Source: Gammaproteobacteria bacterium (lineage in GTDB: Bacteria; Pseudomonadota; Gammaproteobacteria; GCA-001735895). From it: a DNA stretch of 64,000 nucleotides. The stretch is taken from assembly GCA_030066085.1 (NCBI GenBank), contig JASJCI010000037.1, positions 1 through 64,000 of the forward strand, written 5' to 3'. This document shows, piece after piece, positions 7,679-17,066 of the stretch (its first letter is position 1; each line of letters starts with the position of its first letter). The notes under the pieces are model-generated. The model was not told the origin of the DNA, did no database searches, and worked only from the letters and a program-made list of their open reading frames with translations. The translations under genes were made by a program, and so were the position numbers.

Positions 7679-9799
7679 ATGAATCCTGCTGCACCGAAAC
7701 AACTGGTTGCCGAACTCGAGCGGCAGTTCGGTGTCGACGAGGCGATCGAGCGCGCGCTGGAGTATGCCGCCGCGGTCGAACAGCGCGACAAGAGCAGGCC
7801 GCGCAGCATCGACGTCGCCGCTCGCGTGATCGAACTCGGCAGCGATCGTGACACCGTGGTGGCAACCCTGTTGAGCGGCCCGGTGCTGTTCGGCCAGCTG
7901 GACATCGACCGCATAGAGCGCGAATTCGGCAAGCGTATCGCGTCGCTTGCGAGTGGCGTCAACCAGCTCAACACGCTCAAGGACGGTACCCCGGCGAAGG
8001 TCGATACCCCGGAGCAGGCGGAGAAGCTGCGCCGCCTGCTGATGGCGATCATCAGCGACGTGCGCGTGATGCTGATCAAGCTCTGCTACCGCGCGGTACG
8101 CCTGCAGCTGCTCAAGCATGGCGATTACGAGCTCCGGCGCGCGATCGCGCGCGAGACCATGGATATCTACGCGCCGCTGGCCAATCGTCTCGGCATGGGC
8201 CTGCTCAAGTGGGAACTGGAGGACCTCGCGTTCCGCGCGCTCGAACCCCAGGTCTACAAGCGGGTGGCGAAACTGCTGGAGGAAAAGCGCAGCGAGCGGG
8301 AGGCCTTTATCGAGGCTTTCATCGCGCGACTCGACGGCCTGCTCGCCGGGCAGGAGATCGAGGCCAGCGTGATGGGACGGGTCAAGCACATCGTCAGTAT
8401 CTGGCGCAAGATGCAACGCAAGAACCTGGAGTTTCACGAGCTGTTCGACGTGCGCGCGGTGCGTGTACTGGTCGATACGGTGGCGGATTGCTACGCCGCG
8501 CTCGGTATCGTGCACACGACCTGGCAGCATATTCCGAACGAGTTCGACGACTACATCGCCAACCCCAAGCCGAACGGTTACCGGTCGCTGCACACCGCGG
8601 TAGTGAGCGAGGACGGCAAGGTGGTCGAGGTGCAGATCCGCACGCGCGAAATGCACGAAAACGCGGAGCTCGGCGTCGCTTCCCACTGGCGTTACAAGGA
8701 GGGCGCCCGCCTCGATCAGCGCATGGAAGCGAGTATCGCGCAGATGCGTGACATGCTGGCGGGTTCGGCCGAAGAAGTGTCGGATGCGATGTCGGAGATA
8801 TCGACCGAGTTATCCAGCGACCGGGTCTACGTGTTCACCCCGCGCGGCCAGGTCATCGACATTCCCAGGGGCGGTACGCCGCTGGACTTCGCCTACAGTA
8901 TTCACTCGGAGGTGGGTCATCGCTGCCGCGGCGCCAAGGTCAACGGTCGCATCGTCAACCTGACCCAGGTGCTGCGGACCGGCGACCAGGTCGAAATCCT
9001 GACCACCAAGGAAAGCCGCCCGAGCCGCGACTGGATGAACAAGAACCTCGGCTATATCAAGTCGGCCGGCACTCGCTCCAAGGTGCGCAACTGGTTCAAT
9101 CACCAGGACTTCGAGCAAAACCTGCTCGACGGCAAGGCTATTTACGACCGCACGTTGAGCAAGTACTCGATCCACGATGCCCGACTGAAAGAGGTCGTGG
9201 CGCATTTCAAGCGCAGCGAGAGCGACCAGTTTTTCGCCGACATCGGCCGCGGCCTGATTACGTCGGCACAGATTCTCGGTTTCCTGCAGACCGAATCGGA
9301 GCAGGACCCGTTTCGGCGGGTCAAGAAGGAGCGTGCGTCGCCCAAGTCGAAGGACGAAGTCAGCATCCACGGCGTCGGCAACCTGATGACGCAGTTCGGG
9401 CGCTGCTGCAAGCCCGTACCCGGCGACGATATCATCGGTTACATCACGCAAAACAGCGGCATCACGATTCACAAATGCAGCTGCGCCAACATTCTCAACC
9501 TGCCCGAAGACAAGCGCCAGCGCCTGATCGAAGTGCAGTGGGGCGGGCAAAACGGTTCGGTCTACCCGGTCGAGATCAGCATGACGGCTTATGACCGCAC
9601 CGGCCTGATGCAGGATATCAGCACCATCCTGGCCAATCTCAAGGTCAACCTGCTGCACGTCAATTCGAACACCAACCAGGCCGAGCAGATGGTGCATACC
9701 CGCCTGACCGTCGAAATCGAGTCCGTCGACGACCTGGTCGTGATCATGGACAAGCTGTCGCAACTGCCCAACGTACAGGACGTCAAGCGCATCGCATGA
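7679..9799 (+). CDS. relA: (p)ppGpp synthetase, RelA-type
   Basis: A 706-residue long RSH protein that makes (p)ppGpp from ATP and GTP/GDP when uncharged tRNA enters ribosomes. Domains in order: an N-terminal pseudo-hydrolase region lacking the HD metal signature; a synthetase domain with RVKHIVSIWRKM and the YRSLHT segment; the RelA-specific ExDD motif at residues 288-291 (EFDD), where bifunctional SpoT enzymes have RxKD; TGS (DRVYVFTPRGQ); a zinc-finger-like region with GRCCKPVPGD and HKCSCAN; and an ACT domain from about residue 625. The lost hydrolase signature and ExDD both indicate a synthetase-only RelA. Its stop overlaps the dusA start as ATGA. Confidence 0.97.
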   Translation: MNPAAPKQLVAELERQFGVDEAIERALEYAAAVEQRDKSRPRSIDVAARVIELGSDRDTVVATLLSGPVLFGQLDIDRIEREFGKRIASLASGVNQLNTLKDGTPAKVDTPEQAEKLRRLLMAIISDVRVMLIKLCYRAVRLQLLKHGDYELRRAIARETMDIYAPLANRLGMGLLKWELEDLAFRALEPQVYKRVAKLLEEKRSEREAFIEAFIARLDGLLAGQEIEASVMGRVKHIVSIWRKMQRKNLEFHELFDVRAVRVLVDTVADCYAALGIVHTTWQHIPNEFDDYIANPKPNGYRSLHTAVVSEDGKVVEVQIRTREMHENAELGVASHWRYKEGARLDQRMEASIAQMRDMLAGSAEEVSDAMSEISTELSSDRVYVFTPRGQVIDIPRGGTPLDFAYSIHSEVGHRCRGAKVNGRIVNLTQVLRTGDQVEILTTKESRPSRDWMNKNLGYIKSAGTRSKVRNWFNHQDFEQNLLDGKAIYDRTLSKYSIHDARLKEVVAHFKRSESDQFFADIGRGLITSAQILGFLQTESEQDPFRRVKKERASPKSKDEVSIHGVGNLMTQFGRCCKPVPGDDIIGYITQNSGITIHKCSCANILNLPEDKRQRLIEVQWGGQNGSVYPVEISMTAYDRTGLMQDISTILANLKVNLLHVNSNTNQAEQMVHTRLTVEIESVDDLVVIMDKLSQLPNVQDVKRIA

Positions 9800-10821
9800 C
9801 TATCGATCGTCGCTTTTGCATCGCGCCGATGATGGATTACTCGGACCGCCACAGCCGTTATTTCCTGCGCCTGTTTTCGCCCAACATCCTGCTGTATACC
9901 GAAATGGTCAGCGTCGGCGCGGTGCTGCACGGCGATCGCGATCGATTGCTCGGTTTCAGCGACGCGGAGCATCCGATCGCGGTGCAGCTCGGCGGATCGG
10001 ACCCGGATATGCTCTACCGCGCGGCCGGGTACTGCGTCGCATACGGCTACGACGAAATCGACCTCAACTGCGGCTGCCCCAGCGACCGGGTGCAGTCCGG
10101 CAGCTTCGGCGCCTGCCTGATGCGCGACCCCGCGCGCGTGGCCGATTGCGTGGCGGCGCTCAAATCGGCCGGCAACCTGCCGGTGACCGTCAAGCATCGC
10201 ACCGGGCTGGATCAACAGGAAGATTACGATGAATTTGCCGCGTTTGCCGCGGCCCAGATCGAAGCCGGCGCCGACGCGCTGATCGTTCACGCCCGCAACG
10301 CCTGGCTGCAGGGCCTGAATCCGAAGCAGAATCGCGAGATACCGCCGCTCAAGTACGACTGGGTGTATCGTCTCAAGCAGGATTTCCCGGCGCAGCCCAT
10401 CGTGATCAACGGCGGCATCAAGACCCTGCAGGCCTGTCTCGAGCACCTGCAGCGGGTCGACGGTGTCATGCTCGGTCGCGAACCCTACCAGAATCCGTGG
10501 TTACTGCAGGCGGTCGATGAAGTGGTGTTCGGCGCGACCGCTCCCGCGGTCGAAAACCGCGTCGCCGTGCTGCACCGGATTTATCCCTACATCGAGGAGC
10601 AGCTCGCGCGGGGCACGCCGCTGACGCGCATGGTGCGTCACCTCATCGGTCTGTTCAACGGGGTTCCCAACGCGCGCCGCTGGCGCCGCTATCTCAGCGA
10701 GAACGCCTACCGCAAGTCGGCCGGGCTCGAGATCCTGCAGCAGGCCGAAAGCCTGGTCACCGACCACCCCCCGGTTGCCGCGGCGCAACCGGTGGCTGGG
10801 TCTCAGGTGGCGCGCAGATAG
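9796..10821 (+). CDS. dusA: tRNA-dihydrouridine synthase A
   Basis: FMN-dependent tRNA-dihydrouridine synthase, 341 residues, reducing uridines in the D-loop with NADPH. The family opening is present (CIAPMMDYSDRHSRYFLR), as are the catalytic cysteine in LNCGCPSDRVQ, the VKHRTGLD segment, and the DusA-specific HARNAWLQGLNPKQNREIPP and INGGIKTL blocks with VMLGREPYQNP. These match DusA better than DusB or DusC. Translation is coupled to relA by a 4-nt ATGA overlap. Its last 19 nt overlap the end of the convergent Smr gene. Confidence 0.93.
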   Translation: MTIDRRFCIAPMMDYSDRHSRYFLRLFSPNILLYTEMVSVGAVLHGDRDRLLGFSDAEHPIAVQLGGSDPDMLYRAAGYCVAYGYDEIDLNCGCPSDRVQSGSFGACLMRDPARVADCVAALKSAGNLPVTVKHRTGLDQQEDYDEFAAFAAAQIEAGADALIVHARNAWLQGLNPKQNREIPPLKYDWVYRLKQDFPAQPIVINGGIKTLQACLEHLQRVDGVMLGREPYQNPWLLQAVDEVVFGATAPAVENRVAVLHRIYPYIEEQLARGTPLTRMVRHLIGLFNGVPNARRWRRYLSENAYRKSAGLEILQQAESLVTDHPPVAAAQPVAGSQVARR

Positions 10822-11306
10822 GCGTAGGTAGCGCCGGCGGCGCCGTCGCGCGGTTGCGCCGGGCACCAGGCCAGCACCTCGGGACAGCTTGCGAGCCAGC
10901 GTTGCGTCAGCGGCTTGAGCACCGCGTCGCGCTGCGAGCGCAGACCCTGGCCGTGGATGATGACCACCATGCGCAGACCCGCGGCGAGGACTTCGGCGAG
11001 AAACTCGTCGAGCGCCGCGAGCGCTTCGTGCTGGCGCAGGCCGTGCAGATCGAGCCTCGCCTCGGGCCTGATCTCGCCACGGCGGATGCGGCGCTGCAGT
11101 TTGCGCTGCAGGCCGGTGTTGAATTGCGCCGCTTCCGCCGGCGTACCGGCCGACACGGCCGTGGCGCGGATTTCGCGCGGCGTGTCCTGCCGCGTGGCCC
11201 GGGTCGCGCGCGCCGGCCGATGCAGGTAAGGGCTGACCCGATCCTGGTGCAGGCGGCGAACCCCGGGCACCATGCGGGCAAATTCGGAATCGTCGTCGTC
11301 TGACAT
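10803..11306 (-). CDS. Smr-domain protein (SmrA/SmrB-like nuclease)
   Basis: A 167-residue protein with a C-terminal Smr domain, the endonuclease module first seen in MutS2. The LDLHGLRQHEA motif and the HGQGLRSQ motif are both intact. SmrB-type relatives cleave mRNA between collided ribosomes; SmrA is a related stand-alone protein whose role is less clear. The N-terminal half is basic and probably disordered. ATG 11306 (MSDDDDSEFARM) is preferred to an in-frame ATG at 11330 that adds eight residues. Confidence 0.85.
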   Translation of the reverse strand: MSDDDDSEFARMVPGVRRLHQDRVSPYLHRPARATRATRQDTPREIRATAVSAGTPAEAAQFNTGLQRKLQRRIRRGEIRPEARLDLHGLRQHEALAALDEFLAEVLAAGLRMVVIIHGQGLRSQRDAVLKPLTQRWLASCPEVLAWCPAQPRDGAAGATYAYLRAT

Positions 11307-11379
11307 GCGGATGTCGATATGGCCGGGCAAATTTGCCAGTTTAGCCGAAAAGTGCTCTCGGCCGGGTAAATAAATCGGC

Positions 11380-11385
11380 TAAAAT
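11380..11385 (+). promoter_or_regulatory. Candidate -10 element immediately upstream of surE
   Basis: TAAAAT ends 9 nt before the surE ATG, which would place the transcript start within a few bases of the start codon. No Shine-Dalgarno sequence is visible in the 9 nt. No convincing -35 hexamer was found. Confidence 0.35.
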
Positions 11386-11394
11386 CGCAACCCG

Positions 11395-12141
11395 ATGCAC
11401 ATACTGATAACCAACGACGACGGCTATCTCGCCAGGGGTCTGAAAACGCTGGCCGATGCCCTGGCCAGAGTAGCGCGTGTCACGGTGGTTGCCCCCGATC
11501 GCAACAAGAGCGGCGCCAGCAACTCGCTGACCCTGATGCGGCCGCTGCGCGTGAACCGTGCCGACGACGGATTCTATTTCGTCGACGGCACTCCGACCGA
11601 CTGCGTGCATCTCGCGCTGTCGGGTTTGCTCGAGGACGCGCCCGACATGGTGGTGTCGGGGATCAACAGTGGCCCCAATCTCGGCGACGACGTGCTCTAC
11701 TCGGGCACGGTGGCCGGTGCGATGGAAGGGCGCTACCTGGGACTGCCGGCAATAGCGGTATCGCTCGCGGGGAAACCCGGCGAACATTTCGACACCGCGG
11801 CGGAAGTCACCCGGCGCGTCATCGCACGCCTGCAGGCCTCGCCCCTGCCCGACGATACCCTGCTCAACGTCAACGTTCCCGATCTGCCGCTGGCGCAGAT
11901 CGATGCGATCCGCGCGACCCGGCTCGGCTTCCGGCACAAGGCGGAGTCGATGGTGCGCCAGCTCGATCCCTACCAGCGCCCGGTGTACTGGGTTGGTCCG
12001 CCGGGCGAAGCGCAGGATGCGGGCCCCGGCACCGACTTTCACGCGCTCGAGCAGGCCTGCGTATCGGTCACGCCGATGCAGATCGACCTGACGCGTCATG
12101 GCGGTATCGGCCCGCTGCAGCAGTGGCTGGAGGTGCTGTGA
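11395..12141 (+). CDS. surE: 5'/3'-nucleotidase SurE
   Basis: A 248-residue survival protein, a metal-dependent nucleoside monophosphatase and exopolyphosphatase. The N-terminal metal site is the canonical ITNDDGYLA (residues 5-13). [43 protein letters not shown] and a C-terminal VTPMQIDLT follow in the expected order. It begins the conserved surE-pcm-yqaA-nlpD-rpoS stationary-phase cluster, and reading frames in this cluster abut or overlap throughout. The gene may be translated from a nearly leaderless mRNA. Confidence 0.96.
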   Translation: MHILITNDDGYLARGLKTLADALARVARVTVVAPDRNKSGASNSLTLMRPLRVNRADDGFYFVDGTPTDCVHLALSGLLEDAPDMVVSGINSGPNLGDDVLYSGTVAGAMEGRYLGLPAIAVSLAGKPGEHFDTAAEVTRRVIARLQASPLPDDTLLNVNVPDLPLAQIDAIRATRLGFRHKAESMVRQLDPYQRPVYWVGPPGEAQDAGPGTDFHALEQACVSVTPMQIDLTRHGGIGPLQQWLEVL

Positions 12142-12167
12142 ACTCGATGCGCCACCAGGGTATCGGC

Positions 12168-12803
12168 ATGACGTCGCAGCGCACGCGCGATCGCCTGATC
12201 AGGCGCCTGCAGGAGCAGGGGATCCATGACGAGCGCGTGCTCGAGGTCATGCGGCGGATACCGCGCCACCTGTTCGTCGACGAAGCGCTGGCCCACCGCG
12301 CCTACGAAGATACCGCGCTGCCGATCGGTTACGGTCAGACCATCTCGCAGCCCTTCATCGTCGCCCACATGAGCCAGGTCCTGCTCGAGGACGGCCCGGC
12401 CAACTCGGTGCTCGAAATCGGCACCGGCTGCGGTTACCAGACCGCGGTGCTGGCCAGCCTGTTTGCCCAGGTCTACAGCGTCGAGCGGATCGAAGCGCTG
12501 CATCAGCAGGCGCGCGAACGTCTGGCCGAACTGGAGATCTACAACGTGCAGCTGCGCTACTGCGACGGCATCGAGGGCTGGCCCAATCCCAGTTACCGCT
12601 TCGACCGGATAATCATGACCGCCGCCTGCAGCGAAGTACCGGAGGCCCTGCTGCAGCAGTTGCGTGAAGGCGGCATGATGGTGTTGCCTTTCGACAGCGG
12701 TTACGACCAGACGCTGACCCGGTTTACCCGCACGCGCGACGGTCTCGAGCGCGAACCGCTGGAAAAGGTCGCTTTCGTGCCGCTGCTGCCCGGACTGGAC
12801 TAG
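12168..12803 (+). CDS. pcm: Protein-L-isoaspartate O-methyltransferase
   Basis: An S-adenosylmethionine-dependent enzyme that repairs isoaspartyl damage in ageing proteins, 211 residues. [30 protein letters not shown] is the family hallmark, here matched in segments, and the SAM-binding motif is [16 protein letters not shown] chose ATG 12168, which has AGGG seven bases upstream and gives the [10 protein letters not shown] start seen in pseudomonad homologues. GTG 12138, overlapping the surE stop, and ATG 12147 are alternatives. The stop overlaps the next gene's GTG by one base. Confidence 0.95.
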   Translation: MTSQRTRDRLIRRLQEQGIHDERVLEVMRRIPRHLFVDEALAHRAYEDTALPIGYGQTISQPFIVAHMSQVLLEDGPANSVLEIGTGCGYQTAVLASLFAQVYSVERIEALHQQARERLAELEIYNVQLRYCDGIEGWPNPSYRFDRIIMTAACSEVPEALLQQLREGGMMVLPFDSGYDQTLTRFTRTRDGLEREPLEKVAFVPLLPGLD

Positions 12804-13384
12804 TGCAGCTGTTCGAGCGGATTTACCTCGCGGTCATGCGCTTTTCCAGGCGCCGCAGCGCGCCGTATTACCTGTCGGCGCTGAGCTTCGCCGAGTCGTT
12901 CATCCTGCCGTTCCCGCCGCCGGACGTGATGCTGGCGCCGATGTCCGTGGCACAGCCCACGCGCGCAATGTGGTTCGCGGGCCTCACGCTGGTGTTCTCG
13001 GTGCTCGGCGGCCTGGTCGGGTACCTGATCGGCCTGTTCCTGTTCGACTTCGCGCAACCCTACATCAGCGAGTGGGGCTACCAGGCCGTATTCGAGCGCG
13101 CCACGGAACTGTTCGCCACCTGGGGTTTCTGGGCGGTACTGGTGGCGGGTTTTTCGCCGGTGCCGTACAAGATCTTCACCATTGCGGCAGGCGTACTGCA
13201 CCTGGCGCTGATTCCGTTCGTGCTGGCATCCATCATCGGCCGCGGGCTGCGTTTCTACCTGGTCGCCTGGAGCCTGGCACGATTCGGGCCCGCGATCGAG
13301 GCGCGCCTGATGCGCTACATCGAAATCATCGGCTGGGCGATCGTCGTCCTGCTGCTGCTGGCCATCGCGATCTATTACTTCTGA
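12803..13384 (+). CDS. YqaA/DedA-family inner-membrane protein
   Basis: A 193-residue polytopic membrane protein of the SNARE-associated/DedA (VTT) superfamily, YqaA branch. The segment ESFILPFPPPDVMLAPM near residue 30, hydrophobic helices at about 55-80, 110-135 and 170-190, and the FSPVPYKIFTIAAG motif with its conserved proline and lysine are diagnostic. DedA relatives act in envelope homeostasis and lipid-carrier flipping; the role of the YqaA branch is unsettled. It uses a GTG start overlapping the pcm stop. This position between pcm and nlpD recurs in related gammaproteobacteria. Confidence 0.85.
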   Translation: MQLFERIYLAVMRFSRRRSAPYYLSALSFAESFILPFPPPDVMLAPMSVAQPTRAMWFAGLTLVFSVLGGLVGYLIGLFLFDFAQPYISEWGYQAVFERATELFATWGFWAVLVAGFSPVPYKIFTIAAGVLHLALIPFVLASIIGRGLRFYLVAWSLARFGPAIEARLMRYIEIIGWAIVVLLLLAIAIYYF

Positions 13385-13397
13385 GCTGACCGCTGCG

Positions 13398-14138
13398 ATG
13401 AAACCTGTGCTCGTCACGATGCTGGTAGCGGTGTTACTCGCAGGTTGCGTCACGGTCAAGCCGACCACGTCGCTGCAGCGGGGACCCGGCTGGTACACGG
13501 TCAAGCGTTCCGACACGCTCTATTCGATCGCCTGGCGTTACGGACTCGACTACCAGCAGCTCGCGGCCTGGAACGGGATCGATGTCAACGCACCGATCCA
13601 TCCCGGACAGCGCCTGCGCCTGATCAGGCCGTCCGCTGGTACGACGGCCTCGAGCCCCGCGGCAAAAACGACGACCAGGTCGAGCGCGCCGCAGCGTGAC
13701 AAGCCGGCGACCTCCGGCAAGTCGACCACCAGCGCGCCGGCGCCGGTGGTGTCTTACAGCGGTAACGATCCGCGCAGCTGGCTGTGGCCGACCGACGGCA
13801 GGCTGCTCAGTACGTTTCTCGCCGCCGACCTGGCGCGGCGCGGAATTCGTATCACCGGCAAAGCCGGTCAGCCCGTGCGCGCGGTGGCCGACGGCAAGGT
13901 GGTATATAGTGGTAATGGTTTGGCCGGTTATGGTAATCTGATCATCATCAAGCACAGCGATACCTTTTTAAGTGCGTATGCCTATTGTCAGGAACGCCTG
14001 GTGCAGGAAGGAAAACGGGTCAAGGCCGGCAGCAAGGTGGCGACCATGGGCAGCAGGGACGACCGGGCCCAACTGCACTTCGAAATCAGGCGCAATGGCA
14101 AGCCCGTCGATCCACTCAAGTATTTACCCAAGCGATAA
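13398..14138 (+). CDS. nlpD: Lipoprotein NlpD, LysM-M23 amidase activator
   Basis: A 246-residue outer-membrane lipoprotein. The lipobox is LLAGC, with the acylated Cys near residue 17. A LysM peptidoglycan-binding domain follows (WYTVKRSDTLYSIAWRYGLD), then a serine/threonine/proline-rich linker and a C-terminal M23 (LytM) domain. The M23 zinc ligands are degenerate: the HxxxD region reads AADLARR and the final HxH motif reads QLHFEIR. This matches NlpD/EnvC proteins that activate septal amidases without peptidase activity. It sits 12 nt upstream of rpoS, and a visibly AT-richer stretch at about 13,900-13,985 could hold an internal rpoS promoter, as in enterobacteria. Confidence 0.93.
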   Translation: MKPVLVTMLVAVLLAGCVTVKPTTSLQRGPGWYTVKRSDTLYSIAWRYGLDYQQLAAWNGIDVNAPIHPGQRLRLIRPSAGTTASSPAAKTTTRSSAPQRDKPATSGKSTTSAPAPVVSYSGNDPRSWLWPTDGRLLSTFLAADLARRGIRITGKAGQPVRAVADGKVVYSGNGLAGYGNLIIIKHSDTFLSAYAYCQERLVQEGKRVKAGSKVATMGSRDDRAQLHFEIRRNGKPVDPLKYLPKR

Positions 14139-14150
14139 AGGATTCACCGG

Positions 14151-15239
14151 ATGACCAAGTCGAACGATACGACGCTCATCGAAGATACCGAAATACCGGC
14201 TGATGAACTGGTCGAGGACTTGCTCGATGACGAGGACGGCCTGGCCGATGACAGTGACGACGGTGACTCCGAGGACAGCGAGGAGCGCGCGGTTATCGTC
14301 GACGATGACAGTGACGACGACGACGGGGACGAAGTAACCCAGACCGAAGCTTTCGTCGAGCGGCGCAAACAGGTCGACCGCCGCAAGTCCACGTCGCGCC
14401 GCGCCTCCGACGCCGATCCGACTCGCCTGTACCTGAAGGAAATCGAGGTATCGCCGCTGCTGACGGCGGAAGAAGAAGTCTACTATTCGCGCCTCGCGCT
14501 CAAGGGCGATACCGCCGCGCGCGACAAGATGATCGAATGTAACCTGCGCCTCGTGGTCAAGATCGCGCGGCGCTACATGAACCGCGGGCTGGCGCTGCTG
14601 GACCTGATCGAGGAGGGTAACCTGGGCCTGATTCGCGCGGTGGAAAAGTTCGATCCCGAACGCGGTTTTCGATTTTCGACCTACGCAACCTGGTGGATCC
14701 GGCAGACCATCGAGCGTGGCCTGATGAACCAGACCCGCACCATTCGCCTGCCTATCCACGTCATCAAGGAACTCAACACCTACCTGCGCGCGGCGCGCAA
14801 GCTGACCCAGGAGCTGAACCGGGAAGCCACCGCCGAAGATGTCGCCAAGCTGCTGAAAAAGCCGGTCAAGGACGTCGAAAAAATGTTCAAGCTGGCGGAT
14901 CGCGTTTCGTCATTCGACATCCCGATGGGGGCCGACGGCGAGCGTCCGTTACTCGACGTGATCCCGGACGAGAACAACACCGACCCCGCCAGCATCCTGC
15001 AGGACGAAACCGTGATCAAGCACCTCGACGGCTGGCTCGACGAACTCGACGAAAAGCAGCGCGACGTGGTCGTACGCCGTTTCGGCCTGCGTAATCATCC
15101 GCGCGGTACGCTCGAGGAGGTCGGGCTGGAACTGGGCGTAACCCGTGAACGCGTGCGCCAGATCCAGATGGACGCGCTGCGCAAGCTGCGCCGCATCCTC
15201 GAACACAGCGGCTACTCGCGCGACAACATCATCGAGTAG
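14151..15239 (+). CDS. rpoS: RNA polymerase sigma factor RpoS
   Basis: Stationary-phase and general-stress sigma factor, 362 residues. Region 1.2/2 includes [38 protein letters not shown] and the region 2.4 segment [20 protein letters not shown]. Region 3 ([20 protein letters not shown]) and region 4 with [18 protein letters not shown] follow. The first 90 residues are unusually acidic, with two aspartate/glutamate clusters at about residues 20-35 and 50-60, then an Arg/Lys patch. The start has AAAGGA 7 nt upstream. The surE-pcm-nlpD-rpoS order strongly supports RpoS over other group 2 sigma factors. Confidence 0.95.
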   Translation: MTKSNDTTLIEDTEIPADELVEDLLDDEDGLADDSDDGDSEDSEERAVIVDDDSDDDDGDEVTQTEAFVERRKQVDRRKSTSRRASDADPTRLYLKEIEVSPLLTAEEEVYYSRLALKGDTAARDKMIECNLRLVVKIARRYMNRGLALLDLIEEGNLGLIRAVEKFDPERGFRFSTYATWWIRQTIERGLMNQTRTIRLPIHVIKELNTYLRAARKLTQELNREATAEDVAKLLKKPVKDVEKMFKLADRVSSFDIPMGADGERPLLDVIPDENNTDPASILQDETVIKHLDGWLDELDEKQRDVVVRRFGLRNHPRGTLEEVGLELGVTRERVRQIQMDALRKLRRILEHSGYSRDNIIE

Positions 15240-15240
15240 C

Positions 15241-15627
15241 TCAGCCAGACTCGGCCGCGTCGATCAGGATCGCGGCCACCACCGCGCGATCCTCCGCGAC
15301 CAGGATATTGAAGGTACGGCAGAGCGCGCCATTGTCCATCACTTCGAGGCCGATACGCTGTTCTCCGAACAGCGCGTAAACCCGGCTGGCGGGAAAGCGC
15401 TGCTGCATGCCGGTGCCGAGCAGCACCACTTCGGGATTCATATCGAACACGGGCTGCAGGCTGTCAGCGTCGATCAGGTCGAGCCCGCCTACCTGCCAGG
15501 GGCTGTGCAGGTTCGAGCCCGACAGTACCAGGTGGTCGCGGTGGACGGTTTCGTTGACGGTCACCGAATCGCCGCTGTAGGCGGACAGGCGGTAACGGCT
15601 GGTGACGATATCTTCAGCTAGCGGCAT
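15241..15627 (-). CDS. Mth938-like domain protein (NDUFAF3/DUF498 family)
   Basis: A 128-residue single-domain protein. The core contains DMNPEVVLLGTGMQQRFP followed by LFGEQRIGLEVMDNGALCRTFNILVAEDRAVVAAIL, the hallmark of the Mth938/DUF498 family. Bacterial members are cytoplasmic and of unknown function; the mitochondrial relative NDUFAF3 assists complex I assembly. The start is the ATG at 15627-15625 (MPLAEDIV). It converges with rpoS with one base between stops and is divergent from hom. Confidence 0.8.
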   Translation of the reverse strand: MPLAEDIVTSRYRLSAYSGDSVTVNETVHRDHLVLSGSNLHSPWQVGGLDLIDADSLQPVFDMNPEVVLLGTGMQQRFPASRVYALFGEQRIGLEVMDNGALCRTFNILVAEDRAVVAAILIDAAESG

Positions 15628-15746
15628 CGTCGCAGGATAGTGGAATTCCGGCGGCCGTTCAACGCCGCGCGGGCGGTTGACAGCATCGCCGCCATTGCAT
15701 AATGTTGCGCGGTTTCGGATCCCTGAAATCCCCTGGAGACGCGAAT

Positions 15747-17066
15747 TTGAAACCGGTAAAACTGGGCCTGCTCGGCGTGGGTACGGTCGGCGCAAGTACC
15801 GCGCTGGTGTTGCAGAACAACGCCGCCGAGATCGCCCGCCGCGCCGGCCGCAAGATCGAAATCGTGATGGCTTCGCGGCGTTCGCTGGCGGCCGGCATGC
15901 CCGAGGGCAGCGGCGATATCGAGCTGACCGGCGATCCTTTTGCGGTGGTCGATAATCCCGAGGTCGATATCGTCATCGAGTTGATCGGCGGTTACGAACC
16001 GGCGCGCGAACTGGTGCTGCGGGCAATCGCGAGGGGTAAACACGTGGTTACCGCGAACAAGGCGCTGATTGCGCTGCACGGCAACGAGATTTTCGCCGCC
16101 GCGCAGGAGCAGGGCGTCAACGTCGCCTTCGAGGCGGCGGTGGCGGGCGGTATTCCGATCATCAAGTCGATTCGCGAGGGCCTTGCCGCCAACCATATCG
16201 AGTGGCTGGCCGGTATCATCAACGGCACCGGCAATTTCATCCTGACCGAAATGCGCGACCGCGGTCGCGACTTCGCGGACGTACTCGCGGAGGCACAGGC
16301 ACTGGGTTACGCCGAGGCCGACCCGACCTTCGACGTCGAGGGTATCGACGCGGCGCACAAGCTCTGCATCCTGTCGTCGCTCGCCTTCGGCATTCCCCTG
16401 CAGTTCGATGCGGTGTATACCGAGGGAATCGGTGCCATCTCCACCGAGGATGTCGTCTACGCCAACCAGCTGGGCTACCGTATCAAGCACCTCGGCGTTG
16501 CCCGCCGCGGCAACGGTGGCATCGAGATGCGCGTGCACCCCACGCTGATACCCGAGAAGCGGCTGATCGCCAATGTCGACGGTGTCATGAACGCGGTGCT
16601 GGTGCAGGCCGACAAGCTCGGGCCTTCGCTGTACTACGGCGCCGGCGCCGGCGCCGACCCGACCGCGTCGGCCGTGATCGCCGACATCATCGACGTCGCG
16701 CGCACCATTACCACCGATGCCCAGAATCGCGTACCGCATCTCGCGTTTCAGCCGGACCAGATCGTCGACATCCCGATCCTGCCGATTACCGAGATAACCA
16801 CCGCCTACTACCTGCGCATGAGCGTGGACGATCGCCCCGGTGTCATGGCGGAAATCACCCGCATCATGGGTGACAAGGACATTTCGATCGAAGCGATCCT
16901 GCAGAAAGAACCCGCTAGCGGAGTGACCCGGGCGACCATAATCATGCTGACCCAGCGCATCCGCGAACAGCAGATGGTCGACGCGATCGAAGAGATAACC
17001 CGGCTCGACGTGGTCCACGGCGAGGTCCACCGCATCCGGGTCGAAGCGCTCGACGGGGGCGCGTGA
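15747..17066 (+). CDS. hom: Homoserine dehydrogenase
   Basis: Monofunctional homoserine dehydrogenase, 439 residues, reducing aspartate semialdehyde to homoserine for threonine and methionine synthesis. An N-terminal nucleotide-binding motif GLLGVGTVGAS, the catalytic-core segments VVTANKALIA, AAVAGGIPIIKSIREGLAAN and INGTGNFILTEM, GYAEADPTFDVEGIDAAHK, and a C-terminal ACT domain from about residue 350 (YYLRMSVDDRPGVMAEI) are in order. The start is TTG 15747: GGAG lies 8 nt upstream and the result matches the usual MKPVKVGLLG opening. Its stop is coupled to the acetyltransferase gene by a GTGA overlap. Confidence 0.95.
   Translation: MKPVKLGLLGVGTVGASTALVLQNNAAEIARRAGRKIEIVMASRRSLAAGMPEGSGDIELTGDPFAVVDNPEVDIVIELIGGYEPARELVLRAIARGKHVVTANKALIALHGNEIFAAAQEQGVNVAFEAAVAGGIPIIKSIREGLAANHIEWLAGIINGTGNFILTEMRDRGRDFADVLAEAQALGYAEADPTFDVEGIDAAHKLCILSSLAFGIPLQFDAVYTEGIGAISTEDVVYANQLGYRIKHLGVARRGNGGIEMRVHPTLIPEKRLIANVDGVMNAVLVQADKLGPSLYYGAGAGADPTASAVIADIIDVARTITTDAQNRVPHLAFQPDQIVDIPILPITEITTAYYLRMSVDDRPGVMAEITRIMGDKDISIEAILQKEPASGVTRATIIMLTQRIREQQMVDAIEEITRLDVVHGEVHRIRVEALDGGA

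Noticed and set aside
4554-7865. An 1103-residue open frame antisense to the ABC genes and relA
   Set aside because: Composition is low-complexity His/Gln/Arg/Ala, typical of the strand opposite a high-GC gene; the plus-strand ABC transporter and RelA are unmistakable.
9796-10821. Assigning DusC or DusB rather than DusA
   Set aside because: The HARNAWLQGLNPKQNREIPP block and DRHSRYFLR opening are specific to DusA.
15618-17030. A 470-residue open frame antisense to hom
   Set aside because: The homoserine dehydrogenase is complete on the plus strand, and the antisense product has shadow-type composition.
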